64,000 nucleotides of DNA from Pempheris klunzingeri (lineage: Eukaryota > Chordata > Actinopteri > Acropomatiformes > Pempheridae): the NCBI RefSeq assembly GCF_042242105.1, contig NC_092029.1, positions 8,123,885-8,187,884 on the forward strand. Reading direction: 5' to 3'. Under the pieces are notes generated by a model that made no database searches, had not been told where the DNA came from, and worked only from the letters and a program-made list of their open reading frames with translations. This document shows, piece by piece, positions 26,988 to 39,725 of this stretch. A program made the position numbers and the translations under genes. Numbering within the stretch: the first letter of the stretch is position 1; each line of letters starts with the position of its first letter.

Positions 26988-27642
26988 GGTTTTCTTACAT
27001 AAATTAAGTACAGTTTAAGATTACAATTCAACCATTAATCTGCTAAAAATGTTCAATTATTGCCTTGGCCTGACTGTATTTATAAGCAACTACGACTACT
27101 TCCCAGAAAGAGCTTTGTACATGTATACATGCCGTTACTGTACAGCCTCACATTGTTGGTGTGTGTCTACCTGTATCTGCTTCAACCTTTCACATAAATC
27201 AATGTGCAGGGTTAAAATTATTTGAAAAGCAGCCGAGATACATTTGCAGAAAGAGAGAGATGATTGTCAGAGAAAATGAAGGAAAACAAGCTGTCGACCT
27301 TCACTGACAGAAGGAATTTTCCTTTAGGCGCCTTAGTGTGTGTTCTCAATATAATATGCATGTGTGTGAATGCAGAAAACTTGTGCATTTGTATGTTTTT
27401 AGTGTGCATGTCTAGCTGCAGTATGCTGTGCATCTACTGTATGCTAATGTATGTGAGGGACAGAATACCACAAGGGAGGCTGCAGCAGTGTGGTGCAAGG
27501 GGGCATCCTCCAGAAAAACAGCGAAAGATAAAATCTTGTCACATATTCACACAATCTATCTGTGGAAATAGGCAGCTGGTAAAGCGGAGGACGATGAGGA
27601 GGCAGAAGAGGTTGCCGTGTCAACTTTTTACCAATCTCTCTC

Positions 27643-30600
27643 TCAGCCTCGCCGCAGCTCATGGAGTTTCTGGGCAACGTTTTCCAGCTCCGACTCGATG
27701 GCTGCCAGGCTCTCAATCTCTGGCTCCTGCAGATATAATGAGAGGACAGCGAGTGGGAAAAAGATAGAGCGCAAACAATCATATATATATATATATGTGA
27801 AAACCTTACCAGCACATCTGCTCTAAAAATATCTGGACACAATCAGCATCTACACACTGCTGTTAGGGCTGTTAAGTGTGTGGCCACAGTATGACTGGCT
27901 TCCTTTGACGATGCTGCACCATTTTGCATCCTCGTGGGATTTGGGCTGTAAGAAGGATTCTGTCCTCTTTATTTTTCATTATTTTTTACAATAAAACACA
28001 GAAACCCAACTAAGTTTTTGGCCTTGAGTTAACTACCCTGCTAACTGCTGAACAGTACAACAATTAAACGTTAGCCTTGTTATGTGGAAAATGACAGAAT
28101 GCATAAAGTCGTTATTTAGAGAAATAGAGTAACACTTTGGGAAGTATATGTATTTGATTTCTTGCTGAGAGTTAACTGCATGAGAAGATCGATGCAACTC
28201 TCTTATCTGTGCGCTAAATATGAACCTAGCACCAAGAGTTCACTAACTTAGCTTAGCTTAGCTTAGCTTAGCTTAGCTTAGCATATAGACTGGAAAAGGG
28301 AGAACAGCTTGGCTGACTCTGTCCAGAATCTCCCTACCAGCATACGCAAGACTATTTCTTACCCATAGGCAGCATTAGTGAGTAATTAGAGAGCTTTTGA
28401 GGTGATAGAAGATGGGTTTTGTTACCTTCAGACAGAAGCAGGCTAACACTTTCCCCCTGTTTCCAGTCTTTATGCTAAGCTAAGCTAACTGGACACAAGA
28501 GTGGTATCAGTCTTCTCATCTAACTCACAGCAAAAGAGTGAATAAACCTATTTTCCTCAGCTGCTTCACAAGGTCACAGCACTTTGTTGGGAGATTAAAG
28601 GATGGACAGCACACCTCTGACTTCCGGCTGGCGCTCCCTTCTTCCTCCAACCCCCTCCTCTCCTCAGGTCCCCTTCTGGCGATCATCTGCAGCTCCCTCT
28701 CCTCTGGACTCCTCTGCGTGCCTCTTTTCTTCTTCTCCTCCTCTTCCTCTTCCACAGGGACCTCTTTCGAATGATGTGGCACTTCCTGCTGACCGTCAAG
28801 CTGCTGCGCCTCCTTTCTGACCGCTTTCTTCTTCAATGGCAGCACCTTGCCCCTCTTGGTCCATTGCTTCGGGCTCTGTCTACTCCCACTCTTCGTCTCA
28901 CCTTCGCCCTCGTCTTCTTCCTGTTCCTTCTCTCGATTATGTGAGAAAAGTGCAGATCTCTTGTCTTTCTCCTCTTCATCTTCTCCATCAGACTTTTTTT
29001 CTTTGGATTTGTCTCGGGGTGCATCTCTCTTTTCATCAGATCCAGCACCTGGGAACATGAAAAATAAAGACTTAAGAAGAATGAATCTCTACCAGACCAC
29101 CAGCAAAATACTCTCCACCATCAGCAAGACTCCACTTCTTGTAATGAAATATTTCGTGCCAGCTGGCAGCTTTGCCCTCAGTACTGCTAGCTGTGCTTTA
29201 TGGGTCTTAACGGCATCGCTGGAGCAATGAGATGAGTTGGCTCAAGCTTCCTCTTGTAGAGCAGGTATGCATATTTCATACTTTGTCATTTAAGTCCAAA
29301 AAAAAAAAAGAGAAAAGATTTTCTTTGTTATCTTGTTGAGAGGTCTGGAGAGAGCTAAATCTTGATTGCAGTCTGAGGATGGAGATTCATGTGAGCGATT
29401 GCAGCTGTAACCATGCACTCAAGCTCATTTGAATTCTAGGACATGGAGACGTTTAATTATTTTGTTGGTGTGCTGTCAGTACGCCAGCCATGTTGGCCTT
29501 GCTCCCCTGTGGTGGAGAGTGAAATTCATCATGTAGATGGAAGCACTTCCATCAATCACACAGTCCTTTGGTGGCAGACAGTTTCATCTTTTTTTTTTTT
29601 TTATCTCAAGATTCTGCTATCTGCCTTTGGTCAATGCTGTTCCATATTTTAATTTGCTATCCTTGAATAAAATGAATATGATTTGACAGAGTCCTTAAAA
29701 ATAAATAGCTCCAAATCTGAATATGCATGTTTCCTGTCAGCTTATTAGTTCTCTTTTGTGTTCCCTTTTTGTGTTTTAGGCACACACACATCAAACAAAG
29801 ACAGGCACACATATAGAAAGAGAATATCGACTTGCCTTTCTTATTCTTGGTCATGCTGTCCTCCTCTGATTTTTCAGTTTTCTCTCTATAGTCTTCTTCC
29901 TCTTCCTCCCTCTTTTTAGCCTTGCCCCCACTCCACTCGTCCACAGATAGACTTCCTGGGCTCTTGTCATTTTCCTTCTTTACTTGCATCTCTTCGCTGA
30001 TGTCATTGTCCTCCTGTAACTCTCCATCTCCCAGGCGCTCATCCTTTTCTTCCTCCCCGTCTCCATTTCCTGTCCTCCTCTTCTGTGACAGAATAGATCG
30101 TTCACCGGGGCCTCCTAAAGCCTCCAACATGGATCGATCTGAAAACGGAGGGGGGGCAGAAATTTAATTTACTAGAAGACATTGATTTTCCAGTGATGTT
30201 AAAAGACGGTGCTTACACAAAAGCACAACAGTTTATTACCGGGGTCATTTTGTGTTGTAACAATTAAATTTGACTGTTTTCGCTTAATGGAGCAGGTCAG
30301 TATGTCAAATTTTACATGACAATGATAAAATTGTTTATGAAGTGACCTTTAAATGCGTCTCTTTTCTCACAAAACAGCTCTCACCTCAAAAACAGTTAGT
30401 CCATTACTCAAATGACTGATATTTTCATAACCGATGAATCATAATTTTTCAATAAGGACAAATATTTTATGGTTCCAACTTCTCAAAGGTAAATGTTTGC
30501 TACTTTTCTCTTTGTATCCTTGTAAGTTGAATATCTTCAGGCTTTGGACTGTTGATTGGACAAAGAAGAGCTTAAGCTCTGGGAAACTGCAATGAACATT

Positions 30601-33600
30601 ATTTCATTATTTTCTGACTTTTTAGACTGAACAATAAATCAGTTAACTGTGTATTAATCAAAAGATTAATCAATACTGGAAATAATGATAAATAATTTTG
30701 TTGCACCCTAACAAATATTAAAGTTATATGATTGTATATGAATTGCTGGCAATAATCACCTTCATTAGCATGACAAGTAAAAGTATCCCTGGTTCTTGGA
30801 ACGAATATACATTATACATAATAAAACATTATAAATGTCTTATAATAATAATTATATTGAAGTACTGTCATTAAACAATATACCAAAGTACACACAGATT
30901 CAGTCCATGTGAATTAATCAATTTTCTTTTTCTGTTCATCTGTTCAACTTTTGGCTCAGATATTAAAAATGGTAATGTAATATCATGAATAGTACATCTA
31001 AAATGTACCCCTTGTTATTACATTTCTATCCTTACTTTGTCCCATAGAGCTGAGACTGAATTTATGGAAATCACGTCTAAATACATCCTTGATTTCAGTC
31101 GGTCAGTAAGGGAGAGCGTGCTCTCATAACTGAACTGTATTGTACTGCTCTATAAAATGAAATTCTGTACACAGCTAAACAAATATTCATTTAATTTAAA
31201 TCACTGCATTATTTCTACTGCATTGTTTATGTGCTCATCTTTTCATATGCTTTTACCTCAGAGGTTAGAGACACAGATATGAAATTTGCTGCAATGTCAC
31301 TCGTGTCTCTTCACTCTTTTAATACCATTTCATCCGTTCTCACAGAGCTCAGACGCCCTTCAGGCTGGCTGTCAGAGGACACACACTGGTACAGTCCAAA
31401 ATGCATATTTTATAGAATTTTTGTACCAATTCTTGCTTTGCTACTCATCCGCTGTGAGCTTTACAGCACTTTTCTAGCACTGACTTTAAAAAAAAAAAAA
31501 AAAGCCAGGTGTGCTGTCACATGGAAGAACCTCATGTTCTGTCCGCAGTAAGGTTTAAATGTACCTCAGCAGTCCCCCTCTGTCTGTCAGCTCTACTTTG
31601 CTGGCAACACAAAATGGGAAATAATGGAAGTCATACATCATTTTGACAGCTAGTGCATTTCAAATTGCAGATCAGATATTCCTCAAAATGGAACCGACAA
31701 AAATGTCGTTGATCTGTGACAAGAAATAAATAATGCAGGTAAGTATGGATACACCTGAATCTAATTCTACTAAGGAAACTCACCTGCAACATCACCTGCA
31801 GGAGTCGGAGGAGTTTGTGTCCCTGGGTCAGGTATACCAGCATCTCTCTGCAGCTGAGCTCTCTCTAGACCACCTGAAATTAAAGTGAGTTATTCAAGCT
31901 GTCTGTCTACATAACATTCTTCATGTAAATGTAAAGGGCCACATTCAGCACCCAAACAGACACCAGCTATGACTCACCTTGAACAGCAATCTCCTGCAGC
32001 TCTCTCAGAAAGTTTTGATGGCGGAGGATAGAAACAAGCCTGTCATCTGCACACACACAACAAAAATGTATGACTGAGTGGTTAGTGGTTAAAAACCTCA
32101 CCAAAGAGAGCAGAAAAAGGAAATAATGGGGTCCTGCGTGGGTTAAAACACAGGTATATGTCTTCTCCCCTCACTTTTTCACAGGACTCAGCAATTTGCC
32201 TCAGTTCAGTTCGTCAGAGTTAATTGCCCTGAAATTTACTGCTTTCAAAGCAAGAGCACAATTAATCATTTGGCCCACAGAAGCTCCCCCAGTGAATTAC
32301 AGCAGCAGTGAACACCGGACTTTCTGCTGACCCACAAACGGCACTGCAAACGCAGCAAGCACAAAAAAGACAACTGCTGTATCGTGCTGTGTGCTAAAAC
32401 CAGTCTGTGATCTTTCTTGTTCCTTGCCTTCTCTTTCTTTTCCCCCCCTTTCTTTCAATGACTTTGATTCACCCCTCTCTCCCCCCTCTCCTCTCTTTCC
32501 ATCCCCCTGGTGGTGTATGATTTCCCCTCTCACAGCTCCCGCTCAGTAACAAACGCTCGGTGAGTAATGCTCCGATTGATTTTTTTTTTACAACAAGGAC
32601 AGCATCAAGGTAACACACTAGCTATGTAACCGAATAGTCTTCAGTGAGTGCTAGTGACCCTGCTGTATTATAGCACAGCAGGTTTTTACCCAGCAGACGC
32701 TGCATCAATCCATTAACCTTACGATATGTGCACCATGCTCTCAATGAAAAAAGGAAAGCACGTATTGGTTCTCTTAGAGAAGCGCTGTTGTTCCTGTAAG
32801 GGCTGTATTGTTTTGTCCTGGTTAGTTTCTGGGCGCATGATGATAATGATGATGATCAAAAAAAAAGATGAGGTTGCATAATTTGGAAAATAATTGCACA
32901 TTTACGAATTGATTTAGAATAAAAAGGATTGCTTTGTTGAATCTTTAGAGGATTTGCTGAATCCTTACGATACAAATGTCTGAATGTCTGGGACAGGATG
33001 TGCAAAAAATATTACAGTTTCAGATTAAAGCCAACAAAGGATTAGGGGATAACCAAAACGTGAAACATTGTTTGTCTGGACAAATATGTGGGGAACTTAC
33101 TGTATTTCAGCAGTTTATCTAACATCAAAGAGGTCTATTTCATCTTCTAGTATATATCGATATTTTATCAATGTTGTCATATGTTGACTGGAGCTTTTCT
33201 TCATCAGCAATTACATTAAAATCTCATTGAACAATTTCATGAGGTGAAATTTCTGTCTCTTATGTTTGACTCTAAACCTGAAATTTGGGAAACATTAAAA
33301 AGGTGAGCAAGGTGGCAAAGTAAAGCTTTTAATTTCATCATTTTGTAATTTCCTGCTGCAAATAGTTTTAATGCATCATCATGATATTTTCACATTTAAG
33401 TTCCTGTGTAACTTCTTGGTCACAAGCAGCATCTACAACAATCCTGGGAAGCCTCCGAAGATGGAAGTTCATACTGTCTGATACGATCCCACCACTGCCA
33501 TATTCTATTGAATTTGTTAACTTTGAACCTTTTTTAATCAAATCATCTAATATTACGCTCATTCATCAGTAATGTCCTAAATAACCAGGCTCATTAGGGT

Positions 33601-34448
33601 GCTCTGTTGCATAGCGGATAGTCTGTTTTGTACAAGAGGACACTATTCTGAACTATCTTAGGCTACTAACGCTGAGGTATGTGACAGTGGTCCATGCTAA
33701 ATACTTGTCCCCATAAAAAATAGACAGCAAATTAATAACTAAAATAAACATTCTTTCACATGCACCAGTCGACAGTCATACCCACAGCCACGTTTAGATG
33801 GCTGAAATTCAGGTATTTGGTCAAAAGTAGCATGAGAATTGATTTTGTTAAAATCACCCAGCTGTCCTCCTTTGGGTGGGGCTCACCTGTCTTCAGCGTG
33901 ACCAAACACTCCTGACTCAGAGGCATGGGGTGGGGCCTTGAGAGCACATCTGCCAATGCCTCCACGATGCATTTAATCACCTGCAGATACAGAGAGTGCA
34001 CAGAATGACCGGAAGAACCGTTGCTGCCGCCACATTGTGATATTTGCCATTTGGACAGCGCCTATAGGATCAGAGCATCAAAGAATTTATTTGAACTGTC
34101 AGAGACTGTAAAGTAGGATGCTCCTAACACTTGGATGAATTAAGGGTGTTCTGCTAGAAAATATAGTGAGGGCTATAAAGGAATACATTTGCACACTGAA
34201 ACTCCTCTCCTTCTCTTTGACTGCAGCTCTTGTGCCAACTCGCCCACTAATTCAAAGACGTGAAACTCTTGGATGAGAGATCAAAATCATTTCAGCTCCC
34301 ATTGTGCTTTCAATGTCAACGCCTGATCATTTTCTTTCACTCACATTTTTTTTCTGCTGCCTTTGAATGTTACTCAGTCTGTATTCACACATCGTCCACA
34401 CATCTCCCCTCGTATTCTCATCTCTCCAAATCCTGTTCCAGAAACTGC

Positions 34449-34484
<36 letters not shown>

Positions 34485-35178
34485 CCATCAAGATGTGAAA
34501 TGGATCCAGCAATACAGAATAATGGAGGTCAAGGCTCTCAGAATGGTGTCTATTGATTTGAACAAGGTCACACTGAGATGGCCCCCAGTGGAGAAAGTAC
34601 TTAAGTGAACTAAATTGCTGGGATTAAGTATTTCTGATCAGTGCTTGAAATTGAAAGTGTGGCAAATAGAAACACTGGAATGATATTAATCTGGTATATT
34701 TTCTCAGTACAATACACACAATGGTAGAAGGTTTCTGTGCACTAATCCTGTTTCTACAACTACACTCACACTAATGTGTGCAATGCAAATAACACAGTAA
34801 TCTTTACCTTTACGTCTTCATTCTCCAGCTGACTCGGAGTCAGTGGCAATGACAGAACTGTAAGAAAAGAAAAATAAGAAGAATCATCCCCCCATCATCA
34901 TCCCGCCTCTGTTGATCTAATCCCTAAAGCTCTAGTGTTATTCTTCTTTATAACAGGGGACCAAAAATGTGCCAGAGGTGCAGGTGGATTCACTCCATCT
35001 TTCGCCGCAATTAAAGAACGCGTTAGTCGCTGTCCTTGGTGCTGAAGCAGGCAGCCACTTCTCACAATGCGGGTCTCTCTCAGCTATGCCACAACATCAA
35101 TCAACTTTAATAGGGTTTTAGCGTTTCCTCACCGCAGTTGGACAGAATAGTCAGAACGAACAGTCCTCTCCCGATCAT
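27643..35178 (-). CDS. chga: Chromogranin A, complete, 8 exons
   Basis: Acidic prohormone that drives dense-core secretory granule formation in neuroendocrine cells and is cleaved to bioactive peptides. Exons in gene order are 35178-35133, 34857-34808, 33980-33887, 32046-31978, 31873-31784, 30138-29836, 29048-28615 and 27726-27643, giving 389 residues. Mammalian CHGA also has eight exons (human about 457 residues). Residues 1-19 are a signal peptide. Cys36 and Cys57 form the granin loop with the family's 21-residue spacing, followed by DDRLVSILRHQNFLRELQEIA. Exons 6-7 are Glu/Lys/Arg-rich, with many dibasic sites and a KQWTKRGKVL segment resembling the start of WE-14. The last exon ends in the conserved ESELENVAQKLHELRRG. 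Intron 6 has a GC donor (29835-29834), while all others are GT-AG. The central acidic region is variable in granins, but both termini are diagnostic. Confidence 0.95.
28131..28556. mobile_element. TTAGCTTAGC-family MITE-like element in chga intron 7
   Basis: The left end reads TTTCTTGCTGAGAGTTAACTG then TGAGAAGATCGATGCAACTC. The right end reads GTATCAGTCTTCTCATCTAA then CTCACAGCAAAAGAGTGAATA, its rough inverted counterpart. Between them lie a (TTAGC)n expansion (about 28248-28282) and TTTCCAGTCTTTATGCTAAGC. The element lies wholly within the last chga intron. Confidence 0.75.
28248..28282. repeat. (TTAGC)n pentanucleotide array
   Basis: About seven uninterrupted TTAGC units inside the MITE-like element. 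The usual element carries only two or three, so this copy has expanded locally. Confidence 0.85.
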
Positions 35179-35420
35179 GTCTGAGGCGCATTAAGCTCTC
35201 CAGGAATAGGAAAAAAAAAAAAAAAAAAGAAGCGAAGCGTCTATCAGAAGGTTTTGATTTCACCTTTTTGGAGACGGTGGGTGGATTAGGGACGCATTCT
35301 GAACTAAACCTGACCGCCTTTCGGTATTTCTGGAGAGCTAAATCTCCTGCAGCATCGGTACCCCAGCAGCCTCCGTCCTCTCCGGTCTCTCCACCAACAC
35401 CTCACCGCAACGGAGCGCGC

Positions 35421-35456
35421 CTTTATAGGACGCTGCGGGGGGAGGAAGTGACATCA
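35421..35456 (-). promoter_or_regulatory. chga: chga promoter: TATA box and CRE-like element
   Basis: On the minus strand TATAAAG lies at 35427-35421, about 245 bases upstream of the start codon. A CRE-like palindrome, TGACATCA on the plus strand at 35449-35456, lies about 22 bases further upstream. This puts it near -55 to -65 from the predicted start site around 35395. Mammalian Chga promoters use a proximal CRE just upstream of TATA for neuroendocrine expression, so spacing and order agree. The motif differs from the perfect CRE by one base, and CREB binding is inferred. Confidence 0.65.
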
Positions 35457-35459
35457 TCC

Positions 35460-38400
35460 TGGGGCAAATGATCACTGTTGTACCTGATCATACCTCGCTG
35501 GTTGTCAGGGCGTGCACAGGTTTACAGCACCTCTTAGCAATGGGAGTGATGGTTTCTACTCAAGTATAGGGCAGATTTTCAGATTCCAGCATCTCATTTG
35601 CATTCTGCATTACATACACGTTTTGTCTCTATTCTACTTTCTACAACTCCAAATAAAAGCTATATACAGAGCTGTGGACCCTTTATTCAAATAAGCACAT
35701 AAATGTGAACATGCATGCACAGCTCTCATGTCTTTGTCTGCATTATGTGGTGCTCCCATGCAGCACAAAGCTGTATCATCCTACTGTATTTGCTGATTAC
35801 GTCTGTTTGAATGTGTTGCTAGGTGACAGTGTATTAAAAATGATTGCTGTCATGGCTGCTACAGTGCCTACACTGATCATGTGAACAGGTGGCTCTTTCA
35901 CATTTCATAACCCAGCACAAAGCGGCATTTACCCTTCCTATCGGTGACAAAGTGGGATCAACATTTGAGCAGTGTGTAACATAGGCCGAATGTACAATAT
36001 ACAGCTCATGGTAAGTTAATCAATAGTTAATAAATAGGCCCGTATGTAATATCCACTACAAAGTGAATGATATGACCATTTTGTGGTTATTGGTGGATTC
36101 CTCCTGGACAGATCACTGTTAGATCATTTAAAATCTACAGATTAAAGTGCATTGATAGGGTATAAAATGGGGTTAAACAATGCATTCATTAATATTTGAT
36201 GGATTATGAATTCCTGTTGCTCTCCACCAATAGGTTCAGTAAAGTCCTGAAGAATCATCAGTTAACCCTTAATGGATCATCAGTTAAAGATCATTGTTAT
36301 CTAATGCATTTATTTGTGCCACCAGATTAGATCTTGTTTAGGGTCATGCGTTTGATCAGTCTCGCACTAACACCAGTTATCATAGAAATATGACCATGTT
36401 TTTAGCTGTTGGTTGAGATGAGATGCATTAGCTTGACATTTTCATTCATGGTGCCCAGAGGATGAATCCTGCAGACTTTGGTGATCTCCTGACTTTTCGT
36501 AGAGGACCTACATGAACCAAAAGTCTTTGTTTGTGTCACATAGGGGATGCCATGAATTTAATGTTACAATTATACATTTTTATGAAAGAAGGACGTAGTA
36601 ATAGTAATAATGCACTAAAACTAGAAAACCAGTAGCAGGTGCCAGTTGACAAATTGGGGGAGAGAATAGACAGACATGTTAACATTATTGTAACATTATC
36701 ATTATTGTAACATTCATCTAAAGGGAGAAAGACAGACATGATGTAAAGGTCGTGACAGGACTGTGACTGGGAGTCATCAACATTATAACAGACTGATTGA
36801 GTGGCTGTTGGCTCACACAGCCACGTGCAGATATTTGCATCAGAAATGCCCTTTTCTGTATTACTGGATTCCAGTGGTAGAATATAAATAAATGTACAAA
36901 GCAACTGTAAACTAATAATCATTACATAATGATGATGTATTATGTATTAAGCATGTGGTTTGGAGCCATTATAAAGTGTTAGCAAATGGCCTACAGTCAT
37001 TTTCTTAAATTAAAGTCCTTAAATTAAACAAAACACATAATGCACAATTGATTTTATGTTGTATCAATACATAAAAGGTCTTTGCACTGATTGGGAACAC
37101 TGGACCCAGGACTCTATACAACCGGCCTATGGAACATCCTAAAATTGTTTGCTCTCTTTAACCTCATAAGCGCTGAGTCCCAGATGTACATGGGCCAGTG
37201 AAGTCATTATCTCCTTTGTTACCGCCACATTCACTAGAAACAACAGACAAAAAGGTTTCTGAAGTGTGGGTTGGACTGTTTGCTGTTTCAAATGTCCTGC
37301 TGCATCGTACACCGAGATCTCAAAGGTTTCATTGTGCTTTCAGAGAGACAATAAAGGCCAGTTTGCGTCAGATCCATATTTGTCCCATATCAACCAGCGT
37401 CGGCTTTGTTTAAACATGAAGAAGGGGTTTTCTTTGAATGCAGCAATAAGGTTATTATGAAAGCCAACACCTACAAGGACTGATTGAAATTCAGCCCACT
37501 GCAGCATCTGAGAGAAATGCTGAAAAAAAAGGGGGACACAGGAGATATAGATTGTAGCTCCTAAAGTGCATGGTTAACTGAAGTACATATTGTGCTGGGT
37601 GATAAGAAATAAAAGCGTGTCTTTGTCCTTGAAAATGTTTTACTAAATAAACCGTTTAAATGGACGTCTCCCATTCAAAGTCACTGTCCAAAAAGTTTTG
37701 CCTTCATTATGCGCTCAACACATGTTTACCTTGGAACAAGTTTTAGAAAAATGTTCCATCCTGCTCCATACAATGCAACCATACCATGCTGAGTACATAC
37801 GGTATAGTTTTCATTTCCATTCAAGAGCTAAATTAACATTTCTGAGAGAACCCAAGTAACATGAGCTTCCACCTGTCCTTATAATCACACTGATCAAACA
37901 GAGTCAATACATTCTGTGCTGTATGCTCTTAACCAGACGGCAGATGAATAGGAAACTCATCTGTAGAAGATGATCACATGCCACAGCTACTTATGTTGAC
38001 AATGACTCCTCTGCTCAGCTTGCAGTAGCTTGCACAATATTTAGTTTTTTTGCTCAGTGGGTGGAGTGCTTTGCCTCCTCTGGTGCTCTCGTGCATAATA
38101 ATGCAGGTACTGGAGGACAGAGGAGTGTAAGTGGGCCAGCAGCAGCCTGGAGATCTGAGGAACAGACGTGTGACTAAACTCTCTCTGGTTCGAAAAGTCA
38201 CAGCGGGTAATGTGGATGGCAAATTCTTTTCCATCTTTAAATTATTTCAGTGGAAATGAGAACTGAAGCTCAGTCGATCTCCAAGGTACAGTAAATGAAT
38301 TTTAATGGTGGTTAATGTCATTTGTAATTTAATCTGGAAAAATCCAACTTTGTCTTTGACAGTTCAAAAAAATGTAACATAACGCACTCTGATAATATCA

Positions 38401-39725
38401 GAAAAGTTGACCTGAAAAATTGGGAGTGAGGGTTCCGTTGAGGTACTGAGAGACCATTAAAGAAAACACAGATTTAACAGACATTCACTTCAGTGTTGGG
38501 AAAAGTCTAATTAGTTTAATGTTTTATGTACGAATGTATAAATATCACATGAACAATTCAAAAATTGTTACTTCATGCGTTGCTAGTTACAAAATCTGCA
38601 GTTAAGTTAAAGCAGCACTTTGCAAGACTTTTCCTCAAAAATACACCTAAAGTATATTATTTTAAATACAAATGTGGGGGGAACACAGAAGACCATCCCA
38701 CAGTTCGTGTGTGGTCATTGCCGGTCAATCAGCTTGGTGCAGCAATGACTAATCAAAATTTAAAAGCACAAAAGTAAACTTTCTGCTTGGAGCAGCAGTC
38801 ATTTCATGCAGAGAAAGCTGCTCACCACCTCCAGCTGCCTCTAAAAATGAAATATTGGGGTTGCAGGATTCACTGTCACATTATGTCTGGCGTCTCAGAT
38901 CCTAAAACCGCAGTAATTTCCTCTGTGCTGCTATTTGGAGCAAGAGACATGCAAAGTTGCAAAGAGTGTCTCACGAACTTTGCAGGTGATCCGCTGTATC
39001 ACCTCAACAGTAACCAATGTAGCAGGGACACGCTTGTAAAATAGTCCAGCAGAGTGAAAGCTACACAAGTCCAGGACATCCCAAACCCACAAGAAGCGAG
39101 AGCAGCAGGGAGACGGCAGCCTGTGATAGAGCATCGGACTGCAGTCGAGGCTGGCCTGACTTGGCTGCGACCGGTCGGGTGAAGATGTATGGGTGTTCCT
39201 ACAGATGGCACACAGAGAACATGGTGGGTTATGTGCATCTCAAAGCACATAATCAATCACATTTGTGGTTTTGAGTGTTTTAGCCCTTTAATTAGGCGTC
39301 ATTGGGGACCATTTCCCAAAGCATGAAGTTGTTTTTAGATTGATTTACAATCATTTAGAAAGCCACTGGTCTCCATTCATTTCACAACTGTATACAAATT
39401 AACTTTCAAGACTTGAAAATTACAGTTTTCATGTACATCTATTGGTTTGATCATTTTCCTTTTGATCTGACTCATGTTATTGTTGCACGGTAAAGCAGTT
39501 CTGAAAAGTATTATATACTCTGACAACTGAGTCAGACGCCAAAATATTCTCGGAAAAACAAATACAGACAATCAGCAAACATACTGAAAATGATACGGTA
39601 AAATAGATAAGAATAAAAAATAGATAGAGAAATGGTCACGCTTGCAACTGTGTTAGTATAAAAACCAAAATGCCTTTAAAAAGGTACAAAATGGTTTTTG
39701 CAAAAAAAATTTGCAGGTTCTTGTT
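35460..39725. other. Intergenic between chga promoter and PLB1-like gene, no gene assigned
   Basis: Mostly AT-rich. A less AT-rich block at about 38600-39260 and a 66-codon open frame on the minus strand at 38041-38240 stand out, but neither shows a recognisable protein. If the lipase has a further 3' exon it would lie here. A possible ATTAAA for the lipase is at 39292-39287 on the minus strand. Confidence 0.45.

Noticed and set aside
28538-29230. Plus-strand Ser/Pro-rich open frames
   Set aside because: They mirror the Glu/Lys-rich chga exon 7 on the minus strand.
29657-29833. Apparent C-terminal extension of the chga exon 6 frame
   Set aside because: It reads into the intron past the GC donor; the true exon 7 joins in phase and carries the granin continuation.
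38041-38240. A 66-codon minus-strand open frame rich in Leu, His and Arg, containing LLLAHLHSSVLQYLHYY
   Set aside because: No convincing acceptor, no recognisable family, and open frames of this length are frequent by chance in this much non-coding DNA.
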